From the NCBI RefSeq assembly GCF_042477335.2, contig NC_091250.1, positions 131,103,384-131,167,383 on the forward strand: DNA of 64,000 nt. Reading direction: 5' to 3'. The position numbers and the translations under genes were made by a program. The DNA comes from Ovis canadensis. Its lineage: Eukaryota; Chordata; Mammalia; Artiodactyla; Bovidae. Positions 35,953 to 47,900 of the stretch are shown here, piece by piece. Under the pieces are notes generated by a model, which was not told the DNA's origin, searched no databases, and worked only from the letters and a program-made list of their open reading frames with translations. Position 1 is the first letter of the stretch; every line of letters begins with the position of its first letter.

Positions 35953-36911
35953 CCCTCAACCGGGGCTCCTGGCGAGACTCTCCCAATCTTGGGCCTGGAA
36001 CATGCCCTGGGGGCCAGCCAGAGGCCCGTGGTTCCTCGTGGTCCTGGGGAGGATCGTCACCCCAGCTTCTCGTCTTTTCCACTCCTAACACCCACTCACC
36101 TAGCACTATAGACAGAACCTCCACACTGGTGGAGGCCCCTGCTATCTCCATCGCCTGCAGAGGGAGGAGAAAGGAAACTTCTGGAAAGATGATTTCACAG
36201 CAGACCACCCAGACAGAACACCAGGCGGCCGGTCTCCTCTCTCACACCCTTTTTAGCACACGGGCAGCAGGCCTGAGGCGTCCTTTGGGCTCACAAACAT
36301 TAGCCTTCAAGAGAGGGCTCAGCCCCCAGCCAGGAACCTCCCCACTCCCCCAGCGGGAGCTGTGGAAGCACCTGGGGCTGTAGGCTGGCCACCTGAGCTC
36401 TCAAGGAGCCATGTCCTCACCTGGAAAGTGGGGACAAACCACCCCTGGAATCGGGTGGCTGCAGTTTCTCTCCAGAGGCAGCCTGCATGCTGCGGACCAG
36501 GGGACCTGAGTCTGCACCCCCAGCCCTGACTGCTGACCCCAGAGCCCACTTCCTCGCTCTGGCCACCACCCCCACCCCCGGCTTCAGGGAGGGGATGCTG
36601 ACTATAGGTTGGGCACCACCTGGACACCCTCCCTAAGCCAGCCTCGTGCACACCTCTTCCTGGCTCCCCTTTCAGTGTCCCCGTTGGCCAGCATCCACAC
36701 ACCCGGGAATTCCCTGGACGCGCATCGTCCCTGTCCCCTCAGCCTCTTCCCTCTGGACAGTGCTCACAGAAGTGGGAAACTGCACACTCTGGGTGCAGAG
36801 TGCCCGCTGTCAGAGGGGCCTTGGGCCAGCTACCCAACCACCCTCTGAAATGGGTGGAGCCGCCTGGCCGCTGGCTGGGCTCACAGACACTGCATGGGAA
36901 TGGATCCTGTG
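35953..36911. other. Intergenic DNA, no gene recognised
   Basis: Nothing nameable was seen. Open frames lack motifs. Confidence 0.5.
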
Positions 36912-37250
36912 TACTAGCTTGCCTGGGCTGCCAAACCACAGACTGACTTCCCACAGCCCTGGAGGCTGGAAGTCCAAGATCAAAGTGAGGATGTCTTCCG
37001 AGGCCTCTCTCTTGGCGTGTAGACGGCTGTCTTCTCCCAGGTCCTCATGTGGTCAACCCTCTGTGCATGTCTGTGTCCTGCTTTCCTCTTCTCATGAGGA
37101 CAGCGGTCTGAGCAGGACCCACATGCATGACCTCATTTTACCTTAATCACCTGGGTAAAGGCTCATCTCCAAGTACGGTCACATCTGAGTGCTGGGGTGG
37201 GGCTCTGGTGCATGGATTTGAGGGAGGGGTACACAATTCAGGCCTAACAC
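36912..37250 (-). mobile_element. Ancient LTR-like repeat (MaLR type, tentative)
   Basis: Inverted copy with cttgcctgggctgccaaac, ccctggaggctggaagtcca, cattttaccttaatcacctg and ctccaagtacggtcacatct. It is similar in class to the elements at 25118 and 31670. Non-coding. Confidence 0.55.
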
Positions 37251-37273
37251 CTTGTGTGGTCGTTATTTTAGGG

Positions 37274-37488
37274 AAGTGAAACTGAAAGTGTTAGTCGCTC
37301 ACTCGTGTCCGACTCTTTGTGACATGGACTGTAGCCCTCCAGGCTCCTTTGTCCATGGGATTCTCCAGGCAAGCATAGTGGAGTGGGTTGCCATTCCCTT
37401 CTCCAGGGGATCTTCCCAACCCAGGGACTGAACTCAGGTCTCCCACATTGCAGGTGGATTCTTTACCATCTGAGCCACCAGGGAAATA
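37274..37488 (-). mobile_element. Bov-tA SINE
   Basis: Inverted copy: gtgttagtcgctcactcgtg, gggattctccaggcaagcat, gatcttcccaacccagggac and ctgagccaccagggaaat. It lies tandem to the next SINE in the same orientation. Confidence 0.92.
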
Positions 37489-37505
37489 CAACTTTAGGAA
37501 AAAGA

Positions 37506-37715
37506 AAAGTGTTAAGTTACTCAGTTGTGTCCGACTCTTTGTGACCCCATGGACTGCAGCCCGCCAGGCTCCTCTGTCCATGGGATTCTCCAGGCAAGAA
37601 TACTGGAGTCGGTTGCCATTTCCTTCTCCAGGGGATCTTCCTGACCCAAGGATCGAACCCAGGTCTCCTGCATTGCAGGCAGATTCTCTACCATCTGAGC
37701 CACTGAGGGGAAGCC
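37506..37715 (-). mobile_element. Bov-tA SINE
   Basis: Second inverted copy 17 bp further on: actcagttgtgtccgactct, tgggattctccaggcaagaa, ggatcgaacccaggtctcct and ctgagccactgaggggaagc. It is close to consensus. Confidence 0.93.
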
Positions 37716-38755
37716 CTCCCTCTAGGGAAAGAGGACGTCAAATCCAAGGTGCAGGAGCATTCTGGCTGCAAGGGAGCCCCGGGACCCCAAATCCTCCTTG
37801 CCGAGCATCCTCCTCCCCGCGTGCCGCCCTTCCCACGCCGACTCCCTCCTGCATATCCCCTCCTGTAAGTTCCCATGGACGGCCGGCATCCGCTCCCTGA
37901 ACGGCCAGGGCTGAGCGTGACCACCGCTGTCTCCTTGGCCAAGGTCAGAGTTTACATTCACGAAGCCCGCAGCCAGTGTTCTGTCATTAGAGGCACGATT
38001 TCCTAAGTGAGCGCAGAAACGCACACCCTGACAAACCTGCAGTCACCGAGGCTGACAAGTGAGTAGCTCTGGAAGCAGCGTTTGTTCATTCAGTAGGGCC
38101 GGAGGGGGGCAGCGGCTCTGGCTTCTCTTTTCCTTGTGACGATTTTTAAAGAATTTCAACCGCAAGGATATTGCAAGATGAAAAGTGGGCTCTGCACCGG
38201 CGAGTGGGCTCTGTCACGCCATACCGTGTCCCGGCACCGTTCCCACGGTGGCTCACACCCCCTGCCTGCTGCAGACAGGGTGCTTTGGTCCTCAGTGTGA
38301 GGGACGTGTCCACTCCACTCACGTCCCCCTCCCCGGAGCACCTCATGGGCAGGGCCCTGTGAGGAGCCGAGCCAGGAGACCATCCCTGGTCACAGGGATC
38401 CAGCCGGGAGGCAGCCCCACCCAGGGTAGAAACCCCCGGCTCCTGCCGTGGAACGGGGCTGACCAGGAGCGGCAGGCAGCCAGCAGCGGGGCTGGAAAGG
38501 CGGGCGGGGGTCGGCGTGGGCTCAGAGCAACAGCACCAGCCCCGGGTGGAGAGAGGGTGGACGGCCACGCCTCATCCAGGGAGCGGGAGCAGCCCCACCT
38601 GACGGAGTGACAGGGACCACAGCCGTACATGCCCCTACCCGGCCCTGGCCCACAGGCCCGCCTTCCTTCAGCAGCTCTGGAGCCACCCAAGTTACCCTTC
38701 CAGCCATTCTTTCTCTTGTTCATTCATTTGCTTTTTCACACAAGCCATTCACTCA
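37716..38755. other. Intergenic DNA, no gene recognised
   Basis: Single-copy-looking, GC-rich. No exon or repeat was identified. Confidence 0.5.
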
Positions 38756-39145
38756 TTCACTCATCCATCCACCCCACCCCCACCCATGCCCCATCCATCC
38801 ATCCCCCCACCCACCCACCACCCATCTATCCATCCCTCACCCCCCACCCCCCAACCCATCCATCTACCCACCCATCCCCCACCCACCCCCCATACATCCA
38901 TCCCCCCACCCACCCACCACCCATCTATCCATCCCTCATCCCCCCACCCCCAACCCATCCATCCATCTACCCACCCATCCCCCACCCCACCCATCCTCCA
39001 TACATCCATCCCCCCCATCCATCCCCCTACCCACCCAGCCACCCATCCATCCCCCACCCCCCACCCACCCACCCATCCATCCCCCACCCACCCACTCACC
39101 CATCCACCCACACACTCCCCCACCCACCATCCATACCTTCCCTCC
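38756..39145. repeat. CCAT/CCCA-derived tandem array
   Basis: A C-rich tetranucleotide-based region (ccatccat, cccaccca) with a larger period: ccatctatccatccctca recurs 99 bp apart (38822 and 38921). The Pro/His-rich open frames on the + strand and the Gly/Trp-rich ones on the - strand are repeat artefacts. Confidence 0.93.
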
Positions 39146-39526
39146 AGGGCTTGCCAAGCACCTCCCCTGTGTGTGGCCTTGAGCCGGGAGCTGGAAACAG
39201 ATGATTCAGACCTAGTCCCTGACCTCAAAAAGCTTTTAGACCAGTGGGAAGACCGACTACAAATGAGCCAGTGTGTCTAGGGCCCTGGGTTATTCATGTG
39301 TGGAGGGCAGATGAGTGACAGCTCAGCAGGGCAAGGGGCAGGCCACACTGTCCTCACCTTTGACCTTGACCCTTAACCTTAACCCTGGCACCCGCTCAGA
39401 CACTCCTGGTGGTGGTGTGTGCACTCCTTTTCTGGGCATGAAAAGGTAACTTAAGGAACCACCCACGTAATTCCACCCATGTAATTCAGTCTTCAAAACC
39501 CAATTCTTTAAGGTTTTTTTTTTTTT
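39146..39526. other. Intergenic DNA
   Basis: Single-copy-looking sequence ending in a T-rich run next to the mariner relic. The string gaaacagatgattcagacctagtccctgac resembles a MIR/L2-class fragment, but too weakly to annotate. Confidence 0.45.
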
Positions 39527-40432
39527 TTGACTATTTTTAAAATCTTTATTACATTTGTTAAGGAGTTTGGTGAAAAAGCAGCTGCAATTTTGATCCATGA
39601 ATTTTAAGTCATAACTAGGTTCAAACACATCTTAATTAATCATTAATGGGAACCATTACAATCAACATATTTTTGCCAATGAGAAATAAGTTTTTTAATT
39701 CCTGTGGCATAAAAATCCATGCTTCAGGATTGGATGAACTCTTGGAAAGCATTTTCTGCCACCGGCTGGTTGTGAAAGTATTTTCCCTGCAAAAAGTTGT
39801 CGAGACGCTTGAAGAAGTGGTAGTGGGCTGGGGAGAGGCCAGGTGAATACGGCAGATGAGGCAAGACCTCGTAGCCCAACTCGTTCAGCTTTCAAAGCGT
39901 TTGCTGTGTGATGCGCGGTCAGGCGTTGTCGTGGGGAAGGATCGGGCCCTTTCTGTTGACCAACGCCAGCTGCAGGCACCCCAGTTTTTCATAGATTCAC
40001 CGAGCGTACTTCTCAGATGTAATGTTTTCACCAGGATTCAGAAAGCTGTAGTGGATCAGACCGGCATCAGACCACCAAACAGTGACCGTGACCTTTTTAG
40101 GTGTGAGTCTGGTTTAGTTAGGGAAGTGCTTTGGGGTTTCTTCTTGGTCCAACCACTTAAGCTGGTTGTATAATATCCACTTTTCATCACATATCACAAT
40201 CCAGTAAAGAAACGGTTCATTGTTGTTGCATAGAAAACAGAAGACAACACCTCAAAAACTGTTTTAATTTGGGGTCAGCTCATAAGGCACCCACTTACTG
40301 AGCTTCTTCACCTTTCCAGTTTGCTTCAAATGCCGCATGACCGTTGAATGGCAGAGTCAACACTGACATCAACTCATTGACAGGGAGGTCTCTGACAACG
40401 TCCCGTGTAGTTGTAAGAGAATCGGCTCCAAT
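39527..40432 (-). mobile_element. Mariner DNA transposon relic
   Basis: The minus strand reads as a broken mariner transposase. CDEKWILYNQLKW (from + strand about 40150-40193) holds the first catalytic Asp. LPHDNA (about 39924-39941) holds the second, with a stop codon right after. LPYSPGLSPAHYHFFKRLD holds His where the third Asp of the DDD triad belongs. Several other stops and frameshifts interrupt it. Inverted repeats are not resolved, so the limits are approximate. It is non-autonomous and dead. Confidence 0.82.
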
Positions 40433-40467
40433 GAGTCAGACGTGACTTAGCGACTGAAGACCACCAC
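40433..40467 (+). mobile_element. Tiny BovB/Bov-tA terminal fragment
   Basis: gagtcagacgtgacttagcg followed by actgaa is the terminal signature of ruminant BovB and Bov-tA elements. It interrupts or abuts the mariner sequence. Confidence 0.55.
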
Positions 40468-40574
40468 AGCGTAACCACGCTTATTTAAGGACGTCTTCCA
40501 GGATCAAACAGCTGAGCTCCACAGCGCACAACCACAGTTACTGCTGCACCAACCTCAACACAACATGACTTTCG

Positions 40575-40701
40575 TTTTATGTTTTGGTTTTTTGGCTACG
40601 AGGCATGTGGGATCTTATCTCCCTGACCAGGGGTTGAACTTGTACCTGCTGCTCAGCATTGGAAGGTGGAGTCTTAACCACTTGTCCACCAGGGAAGGTC
40701 C
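40575..40701 (-). mobile_element. CHR-type SINE
   Basis: Inverted copy: ggttttttggctacgaggc, gggatcttatctccctgacc, aggggttgaacttgtacctg and tccaccagggaaggtcc. Confidence 0.8.
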
Positions 40702-41244
40702 TCATAAATAATGCTTTCTCAGGCCCTTCACGTGCTCAGAGGTTTTTCTGGGCTCTTTTGGAAAATAAGAGCCACCTTTGTTCAGTACTAGTGTGCTCCG
40801 TGGGCACCACGGCAGGGTGGGGAGGGCACAGGGCTGCTGATGACAGAGGTCCTGAACCTCCCAGAGAGATCGAAAGCTGGGGGGCAGCGGGGGACGAGAC
40901 AGGGCGGAGAGTCAGAGCCCACCCACCGGCCGACGTCCTGACCTGGGACGAAGGAATCATGGGTGGAGATGGCCATCAGCCTCCTCCATCAGTCCCCGCT
41001 GTCCGCAGGGCACTCGGGCCTGAGGGTGGACAGAGTGCAGAAGCGTGGGGCAAAGCCCCCACGGGGCCAGGCAGCCTGGGAGCTCCACTGCCTGTAGAAA
41101 GAAACTCATTCAAGTAAAAAAGTGACAACGTAACGTGCATACGACAGGGAGGTCAGGACATAAGGACGACCAGATCTGCAAATCGTTACGCATTTTTTAT
41201 CCTTTGGAAACACTTCTTTGATGGAAACGTCTAGTTCCACATAA
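40702..41244. other. Intergenic DNA downstream of ACOX3
   Basis: No feature recognised between the last SINE and the inferred ACOX3 cleavage site. Confidence 0.5.
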
Positions 41245-41784
41245 GATAGTAATAAACCTGATTTTATTTTCCTTCAAAATCTTCAACTATGCCATTCGGG
41301 TGGTCCACGGTGCAAATTAGTCAAGTTATGATATGATTTAATGACATGAGGAAGTCAAACTGGGGTGAACAAAGAATCGGACTGGCATCGTTCAGGGCTT
41401 AGTGAAGCAAAGCCTTGGAAGAAATCTCAGATGAAGGTAAAAGATCACCCAGCCAGAAAAATCCCAAATTACAAGCAGTCAGCTTCATAATCAGCATATG
41501 AAAATAGAATTATGCTAAAGCTCTAATTATCCAAAAGTGTTCAGTCTCTCAGGAAGACATGATCCTTTTCACCCAGCAAATGGGGATGACCCAAATCAGT
41601 CCTACCCTTTGGACATTACCCATCCTGGTGGGACTTGGGGCGGGGGGCGGGGCCAGGCCAGGATAAGCCGCTCCAGCTGTGGACTCAACAGGACAAGCAG
41701 CCAGGTAGAACTGCGGGTCTGGGGCTTCCAGAAGTGAACTTGAGGTCCAGGTGTTCACGGCCTGGCCAGATTTAGCCGGTGCTG
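41245..41784 (-). other. ACOX3: ACOX3 3' UTR (inferred)
   Basis: Repeat-free sequence between the ACOX3 stop codon and the first AATAAA on the minus strand, about 540 nt. A later AATAAA exists inside the mariner relic (near 39546), so a longer alternative 3' end cannot be excluded. Confidence 0.55.
41263..41268 (-). terminator. ACOX3: Candidate ACOX3 poly(A) signal AATAAA
   Basis: Minus-strand AATAAA (plus tttatt) is the first canonical hexamer after the ACOX3 stop, 517 nt downstream. Cleavage would fall near 41240-41250. Confidence 0.6.
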
Positions 41785-41904
41785 CTACAGCTTTGATTTC
41801 AAACTTCCTACCACGGGCTTGTGGACCGCGAATTCCGCCCACCACGACGCCCGCTCCAGCACTTTGTTTTCCTGAAGGACGGCAGTCCAGAGGTTTTTAT
41901 AGAG
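41785..41904 (-). CDS. ACOX3: ACOX3 terminal coding exon (PTS1 SKL)
   Basis: 120 nt, phase 0: 39 residues [20 protein letters not shown] through GSLKSKL, then TAG at 41785-41787. SKL is the canonical type 1 peroxisomal targeting signal. The acceptor is TATTTTTTACAG. Confidence 0.97.
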   Translation of the reverse strand, partial: LYKNLWTAVLQENKVLERASWWAEFAVHKPVVGSLKSKL

Positions 41905-44900
41905 CTGTAAAAAATACATACATGATACACACAGATGGAATAAGAAAGACTCTGAGCGTCTCAATGCAACTGTGCATAACACAGGAAGCTCCGTCACTCC
42001 CTGGAAGCATTTTAAGATGATTTAAATTCAATTTGCATAAGCCCTTTCTTTGTCAGTAGAGGAAACTTGGGAAAATACAACTATCAAGGTCCCTAATGTG
42101 CACTCATGATGAAAACATCCTGCTTGGCCTTCTCTTTGGAAATTCCCGCGGATGGTGGATTCTGCAAGTCGGCATCGATCATTTGCTCTGAAATCTGTCC
42201 TTTCGCAGCCACGCGGCTAGCGGGTGGTGGCACGGCCAAGAGCAGGCTGACGGCTGGTCCTCTGGGCTCCCAGGCCTGGGCAGGCCCGGTCCCCTCTCTG
42301 CCCACCCCGACAGACTGAGCCCCCTAGGCCAGCCAGCCGCCGCCTCTGGGCCCCCAGGCGGGACTGCGCTCATTAGCCATCCTAGAGGAAGGTCATCAGC
42401 GGGCAGGCAGTCGCCTGACGCGTCCCTGCTCCCAGCACGGCCAGCGTCCAGGCCGAGGTCCGTCGAGGCAGGAAAGGGGCCAGTCTTACATCTGGCTGAC
42501 ATTGACAGATGTTACTTTCAAGAAGCTGCCCTCTCTCTGCACCTGCTAAACGCGCTCAGTGATTTCGCCCGCATGCTGCTATTCCTGGCTCCCAGGGAAA
42601 CACAGACAAGGCTCTCTCCCTGCGGGGCATAAATCCGAGGCAGCTCCGCATGACCTGGACATGGCGCTTCCCTTAAAGATGGAGCCTCGGCCTCCGACAG
42701 CTGTGTCTGTCTGTCTAAAATGGATTTCCTACCTCGCACAGCACCCGGTGCAGACCTCGGCCCGTAACACTGGGAGAGACACGCACTGTGCTCTGCCGGG
42801 CGAGGCCCGGGGTGCTCTGGTCTCAATGTGGAGTCCAGGGCCCCACCTCAGGCCAGGGCAGGATGGCACGGCCTCCCCTACTCCGCAGTCGCCCGCCCGT
42901 CTGTGAGTCAGGGCTGCTGCCTGCAGAGGCACCCCGCCGCCCATACGGGGCTAGCGCTGCCAGGAGCCCGCATCCCGGAGGCCAGCTCCCGGCCCGGGGG
43001 CCGGTCAGCATGTCCTCCTCATGCTCCTGCTGGGCCCTGGACACACCAGGGACCAGGGTTCATACTCTCCTGCTTTCCCTCCAAGGAGCCCATCTTTGCC
43101 GCCTCCAGCTGGGCCAACTCAGGCGAACCTGCCTGTTCCCCCCGGAGGCTGGGTCTCTCCCTGGCAAAGCGGCCGCCTCAGGGGAGGACGCCTGGCCCAG
43201 CTAGACAGCCAGAGGACAGCCGGCTGTCCCCAGACGTGTGGTCCCTGCCTTCCTGAGTCGACGGGGGGCTCTTCTGACCTGCCCACCCCAACGCCTGCAC
43301 TTCCATCCTAACCCTGGGTGTGGCTTGGGCTGGGCAGAGGTCCAGGTATCTGTCCCCTGGATGGACGGCAGTGTCTCCTGAGGACAGAGGGCTCCTGTCC
43401 CCTTGGAATGTCCCCTGGGGACAGAGAGAAGGCGCCTGCCCCCCAGCGTTCAGTCTCCTAGGGGAGCAAGATAAGCCTCAGGAGAAACAACACGATAGGC
43501 ATGGGCCCTCACCACGTGACTTTAACACGGAAATGCCACGTCTCTGTGGAAACACAGGGACAACCACCCATGGGTGGTGCGGAGCCGGGGAGCAGTGAGC
43601 AGACCCGTGGGCGTCGTCTCGCACAGGCCTCTCCATGTGGTGGAGGTCACACAGGGCTGCCTGTGGGCTCAGGAAGGGGCACTGTGAGGGTCACACTGCA
43701 GAACAAAGTGGGGGACCCCCCTGCCGGGGGAAGAGGGGGGGATGCTTCACCTAAAAGCCGGAGGAGACCTCTTAGAAGAATGGCACTCCACTTAGAATGA
43801 AAGTGGGAACGCAGGTGCAAAGGCCCTGGGGTGGGAGTGAGCCCAGTCCAGCAGAGAAACAGGACAGCGGGCTGGAGTCTGGAGGGCGGGAGGGCCGTGT
43901 GACGACCCTGGAGGACCGGGCAGAGGTCAGCCCCAGTGGCGGGCGGGAGTGGGCAGGGATCTGGTACCACTTTGGTGTGAGGACTTCAAGGCAGCTTTAG
44001 AAGCAATCGTTCTGGGGCACGGGGAGGGCTGGGGGCAAAGGAGGAGCTTGGGCAGCCACCTGGGGGCTGCCCCGGAGGCCCAGGCAGAAGGGCGAGGGGA
44101 TCAGGACGGCCGAGAGACGATCAGAAGGCCCAGGAGTGGGGCGGGCCCTCAGGAGAGTGTGCAAAGGCCACAGCTTCACACAGGCCCATGCTGACCTCAG
44201 CGTCACGGCCTAAGACAGTGGCGGAGCCACCCTGTCTCTCAGGGAAGGGCAGGCTGGGGGATGGCTGACCCGCCCACGACCACCCCAACTTCTCCCAGCT
44301 GCTCCCCCCTCCCTGCCGCCCACGTGATGCTGGAGACGGGCCCCCCCGCCCGCCCCCTTGCCCCCTTGCCCCCGAGCCCTGTTGCCATCTCAGCTCTGCC
44401 ACAACTGCCCCGGGGCCCGGAGCGCCTCCCGCCACCCACGGGAGGAAGGCCGCTCTTCATACCTCGCCGTCTGCTCTGCCAATCGGTGAGTCCAGGATGA
44501 AGTCCGGAGGGGCGATGACGTCCACCAGGGCAACAGCATCATCTTTCAGCTGTTAGAAAACAAAGTCCGTACACTTGGCAACGCCCGGCATCTCCGTGGC
44601 AACCACCGAGTAACAGAGCCTGCAACCCACGAGCAACGGTAACCCCAGCAGGCGCGAGGCTCCACTCCTCAGGCACCGTCTTTCCGTTGGCCTGGGTTAC
44701 AGGTTCCCCGAGTGTGCGTCTGAATATTTTCACCATGTTGCTATCCACTCAAGACTTCCAACGTTTTCTTTTTTTTCCAACAAGGTAGGGACTGCTCGTA
44801 AAACTGATGATTCTGCGGCTCACTAACTGGCAACTGTCTTCAGAGGTTTGTCTCTGAGCCCTGACTGATCAGGGCAATTACTGTTCCAACAGAGGAAAGT

Positions 44901-47900
44901 ATGTCCAGAAAAAAAAAATGTAAGAGAAAAAGCATTTATAAGCCCCTGGAAAAGCCATCACCCCAATGTGCTTTGGTTTGCGGTAGTTTTATTACTCTCC
45001 CGCCCCGTTACACAAATTATTCGACAATATGACAAGTGGAATTTATATGAGTAGACGCCTAAGAATTTTCTTGAAATGCAAAAAAACATTTTTTACTTAA
45101 AATAATTGTGAAATGCCATATGCGGTATGCGTGCTTAGTCACCCAGCCGTGCCCGACTCTTTGTGACCCCGTGGACTAACAGCTCGCCAGGCGCCCCTGG
45201 CCCATGGAATTCTCCAGACAAGAATCCTACAGTGGGTAGCCATTCCTCTCTCCAAGGGATCTTCCCGACCCAGGGATCGAACGGGCGTCTCCTGCATCAC
45301 AGGCAGATTCTTTACCGTCTGAGCCAGCAGGGAAGCCGAAAGATAAAACAGAGGACAGCATGCCTGAATGGGGACTGGAACCCTGGACCCTTGGATTAAA
45401 AGTCTGGTGCTCCACCGACTGAGCTATCCAGGTCCCGCCCAGTGGGTGAACTGAACAGAAGGCTGGGGCCAGGGCGATTGGAACAAGGCTGATTAAAGCA
45501 ATCGCAGGGCACAGTCAGGAGAGGAGAGGAGCCCGCCTTCGTGGCTCAGGCGCTGCTCCACAGACCGCACGCCCTCGGCACCAAGGTCCCAGGGGGCGGG
45601 GGGCACGAGCCTGCCCCGCTTCAGGGAGAAACAACAGCACAGCAAGGTCCTGCCCGGGATCGGGGGTCGGCCAGCGTTTCACGCAGAGGGCCCATGGGAA
45701 AGAGCCCGTCTTTGCAGGCCGTGGGGGCCACTCTCAGCAGAGGTGACCGTAAGACAGCGAGGACACCCCGACAGGGAAGGAGCCGGCACCCCCTGCCCTA
45801 GCTGGCCCCGGCCCCACCTCCCGAGGCGGGACCAGGACTCAGATCCATCAGGCAGCTTGGGCCCAGGTACTGCCCCTCCACCTACCCCAGCCGCCAGCTC
45901 CACAGTCCAAACATCAAGTTGCACAGCAAAGGAAACGACTGCTGTTATTTTTTATAAAGGCAACTCATCCCCACAAAACACAAGAGGGAAACCCCTCCTG
46001 TTTAAGTTGACATGGCCCGAGCAGACAGAGCGACCCCAGAGACACCCTTACCCAGAACCCATGTAGGGAGAGAGAGGCACTTAGAAAGGAGCCTGGGGGG
46101 AGAGGGGCTTGATGCCAACAAGGACATCACCTGAGCTGCCTCAGCTCGGAAGCACGGAGAGGAGCCCAGCAGCCTCTCACCCGTAGCTGAGACACTTGGG
46201 TAGACATATCTGCCTTGTATACCACAGACAATACCCCAGACAGAGTGCCGGGGGGGCTCTGGTTCATGTCTGATAACCCAAAGCAGAGAAGCACCTCCGA
46301 CTGCACTGCTTAATACCACAGCCAGGACACACGTGACGGCTGAATTAAAACTAAAGAAAACCCCAAACCCTTGGGCACGCCCGCCGCGGCTCTACCCATG
46401 GCAGCCCCAGGCGGCCGGTGCTGACCACACGGCCTCGGAACCTGTCCCTCCCTGTACCAAGCTCCAGTGGACAGAGCACCACCTGACCCCTCTGGGAGAC
46501 GAGGGCAGAAGGACACAACAAAAAAATAAAAAGAAAATGCCACGAAATGAATTTAAATTGGAGGTAACTTGAAAGGCCGATGTTGCTGTAGAAAGCATCA
46601 GCGTGAGCTGGGTGTGCACGGGTCCCTCAGAGTGGTGCCTCCTGACTATCCCGACGTAAGCACATTCTCTGTAGTTTTCTTGGGTGTGCTAATGGTGGCG
46701 CTACTTTGGCTCAGTGGACATGAGTTTTGAGTAAACTCTGGGAGTTGATGATGGACAGGGAGGCCGGGCGTGCTGCAGTCCATGGGGTCGCAAAGAGTCG
46801 GACTCGACTGAGCTGAATGGTGGCACACACAGCAATGAGTGGGAAGCCAAGGTCACCAGATAGTAACAGCAGTGTGATCACATGTAAGTCGCATACGGAC
46901 AGAAGGGATCACAACTCACCTGCGCACACAGGGCCAGGATGGCGCTCTCCATCAATTTACCTGCACGCTCACCGGAGAAGTAGCCGCCTGGAAGCACAGG
47001 GGGGTGACTCTGGGGTCTGGTACCCTCACCCCCAAGGATCAGTCGCTCAGTTGTGCCCGACTCTTTGGACTGTAGCCCACCAGGCTCCTCTGTCCATGGA
47101 GTCTTCCAGCCAAGAACACTGGAGGGGGTTACCATTCCCATCTCCAGGGGATCTTCCCGACCCAGGGATCGAACCCGTGTCTCCTGCCCTGCAGGCACAT
47201 TCTTCACCACTGAGCCCCTGGGGAAGCCCAAACCCCCAAGCTACCCACGAACAGCACACACGTCACGAAACAGCCCATCCCGTGTGAAGGTGTCTCACTC
47301 CCGCTGCCTGGGCCCCGCTGTGACCCCTTTCCAGAAAGGTGAGGCCGGGCCCGGGGTCTGTGTCCTTCTCCCGGCCGGCCGGTTCACTGAGCAGGCGCTG
47401 GGGGGCGGGGTGGGGGTGGCGGTCACGGCTGGGAGCTGGGCATGCTGAAGCCCAGGAAGGGCAGCCGCACGGGGCCAGGGTGGAGGAGGAGGCAGGGCCA
47501 GCAGGCGGGGGTCCATGGGAGTGGACAAGACCCCAAGCAGAGCACTGGGCGGGGAAGCTGGGCAGGGTGGCAGGGGCCTGCGGCTCAAAGTGGCGTCCGG
47601 AGGCACGCGGGGGCGTCTGCAGCCACCAGGTGACGGGCTGGAGACCCGCCCCCTCGGCCTCGCCTCCCACACCCAGGCAGCCCGTGCTGCGCTGTCTCGC
47701 AGGCCCAAGGAGGGAGCGCCGAGCCTGCTGCAGAACTGGCTGCTGTCTCCTCTTTGCCACAGAGAACAGAGCCCACTCACTCAGAGCGGGTGGGCTCCTT
47801 TCCCCGCACCCCACCGCTCCCACCAGGGAGCCCTTGTATACCTCAACCGGTAAAGAATCCGCCTGCAGTGCAGGGGACCTGGGTTTGATCCCTGGGTTGG

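Larger units (their letters stand above)
44550..46919 (-). other. ACOX3: ACOX3 intron between exons H and I
   Basis: 2370 nt, with a Bov-tA, a tRNA-Lys-like sequence and a BovB tail. The rest is unique-looking. Confidence 0.85.

Noticed and set aside
38607-39280. Pro/His-rich proteins on the plus strand
   Set aside because: Translations of the CCAT/CCCA tandem array in three overlapping frames.
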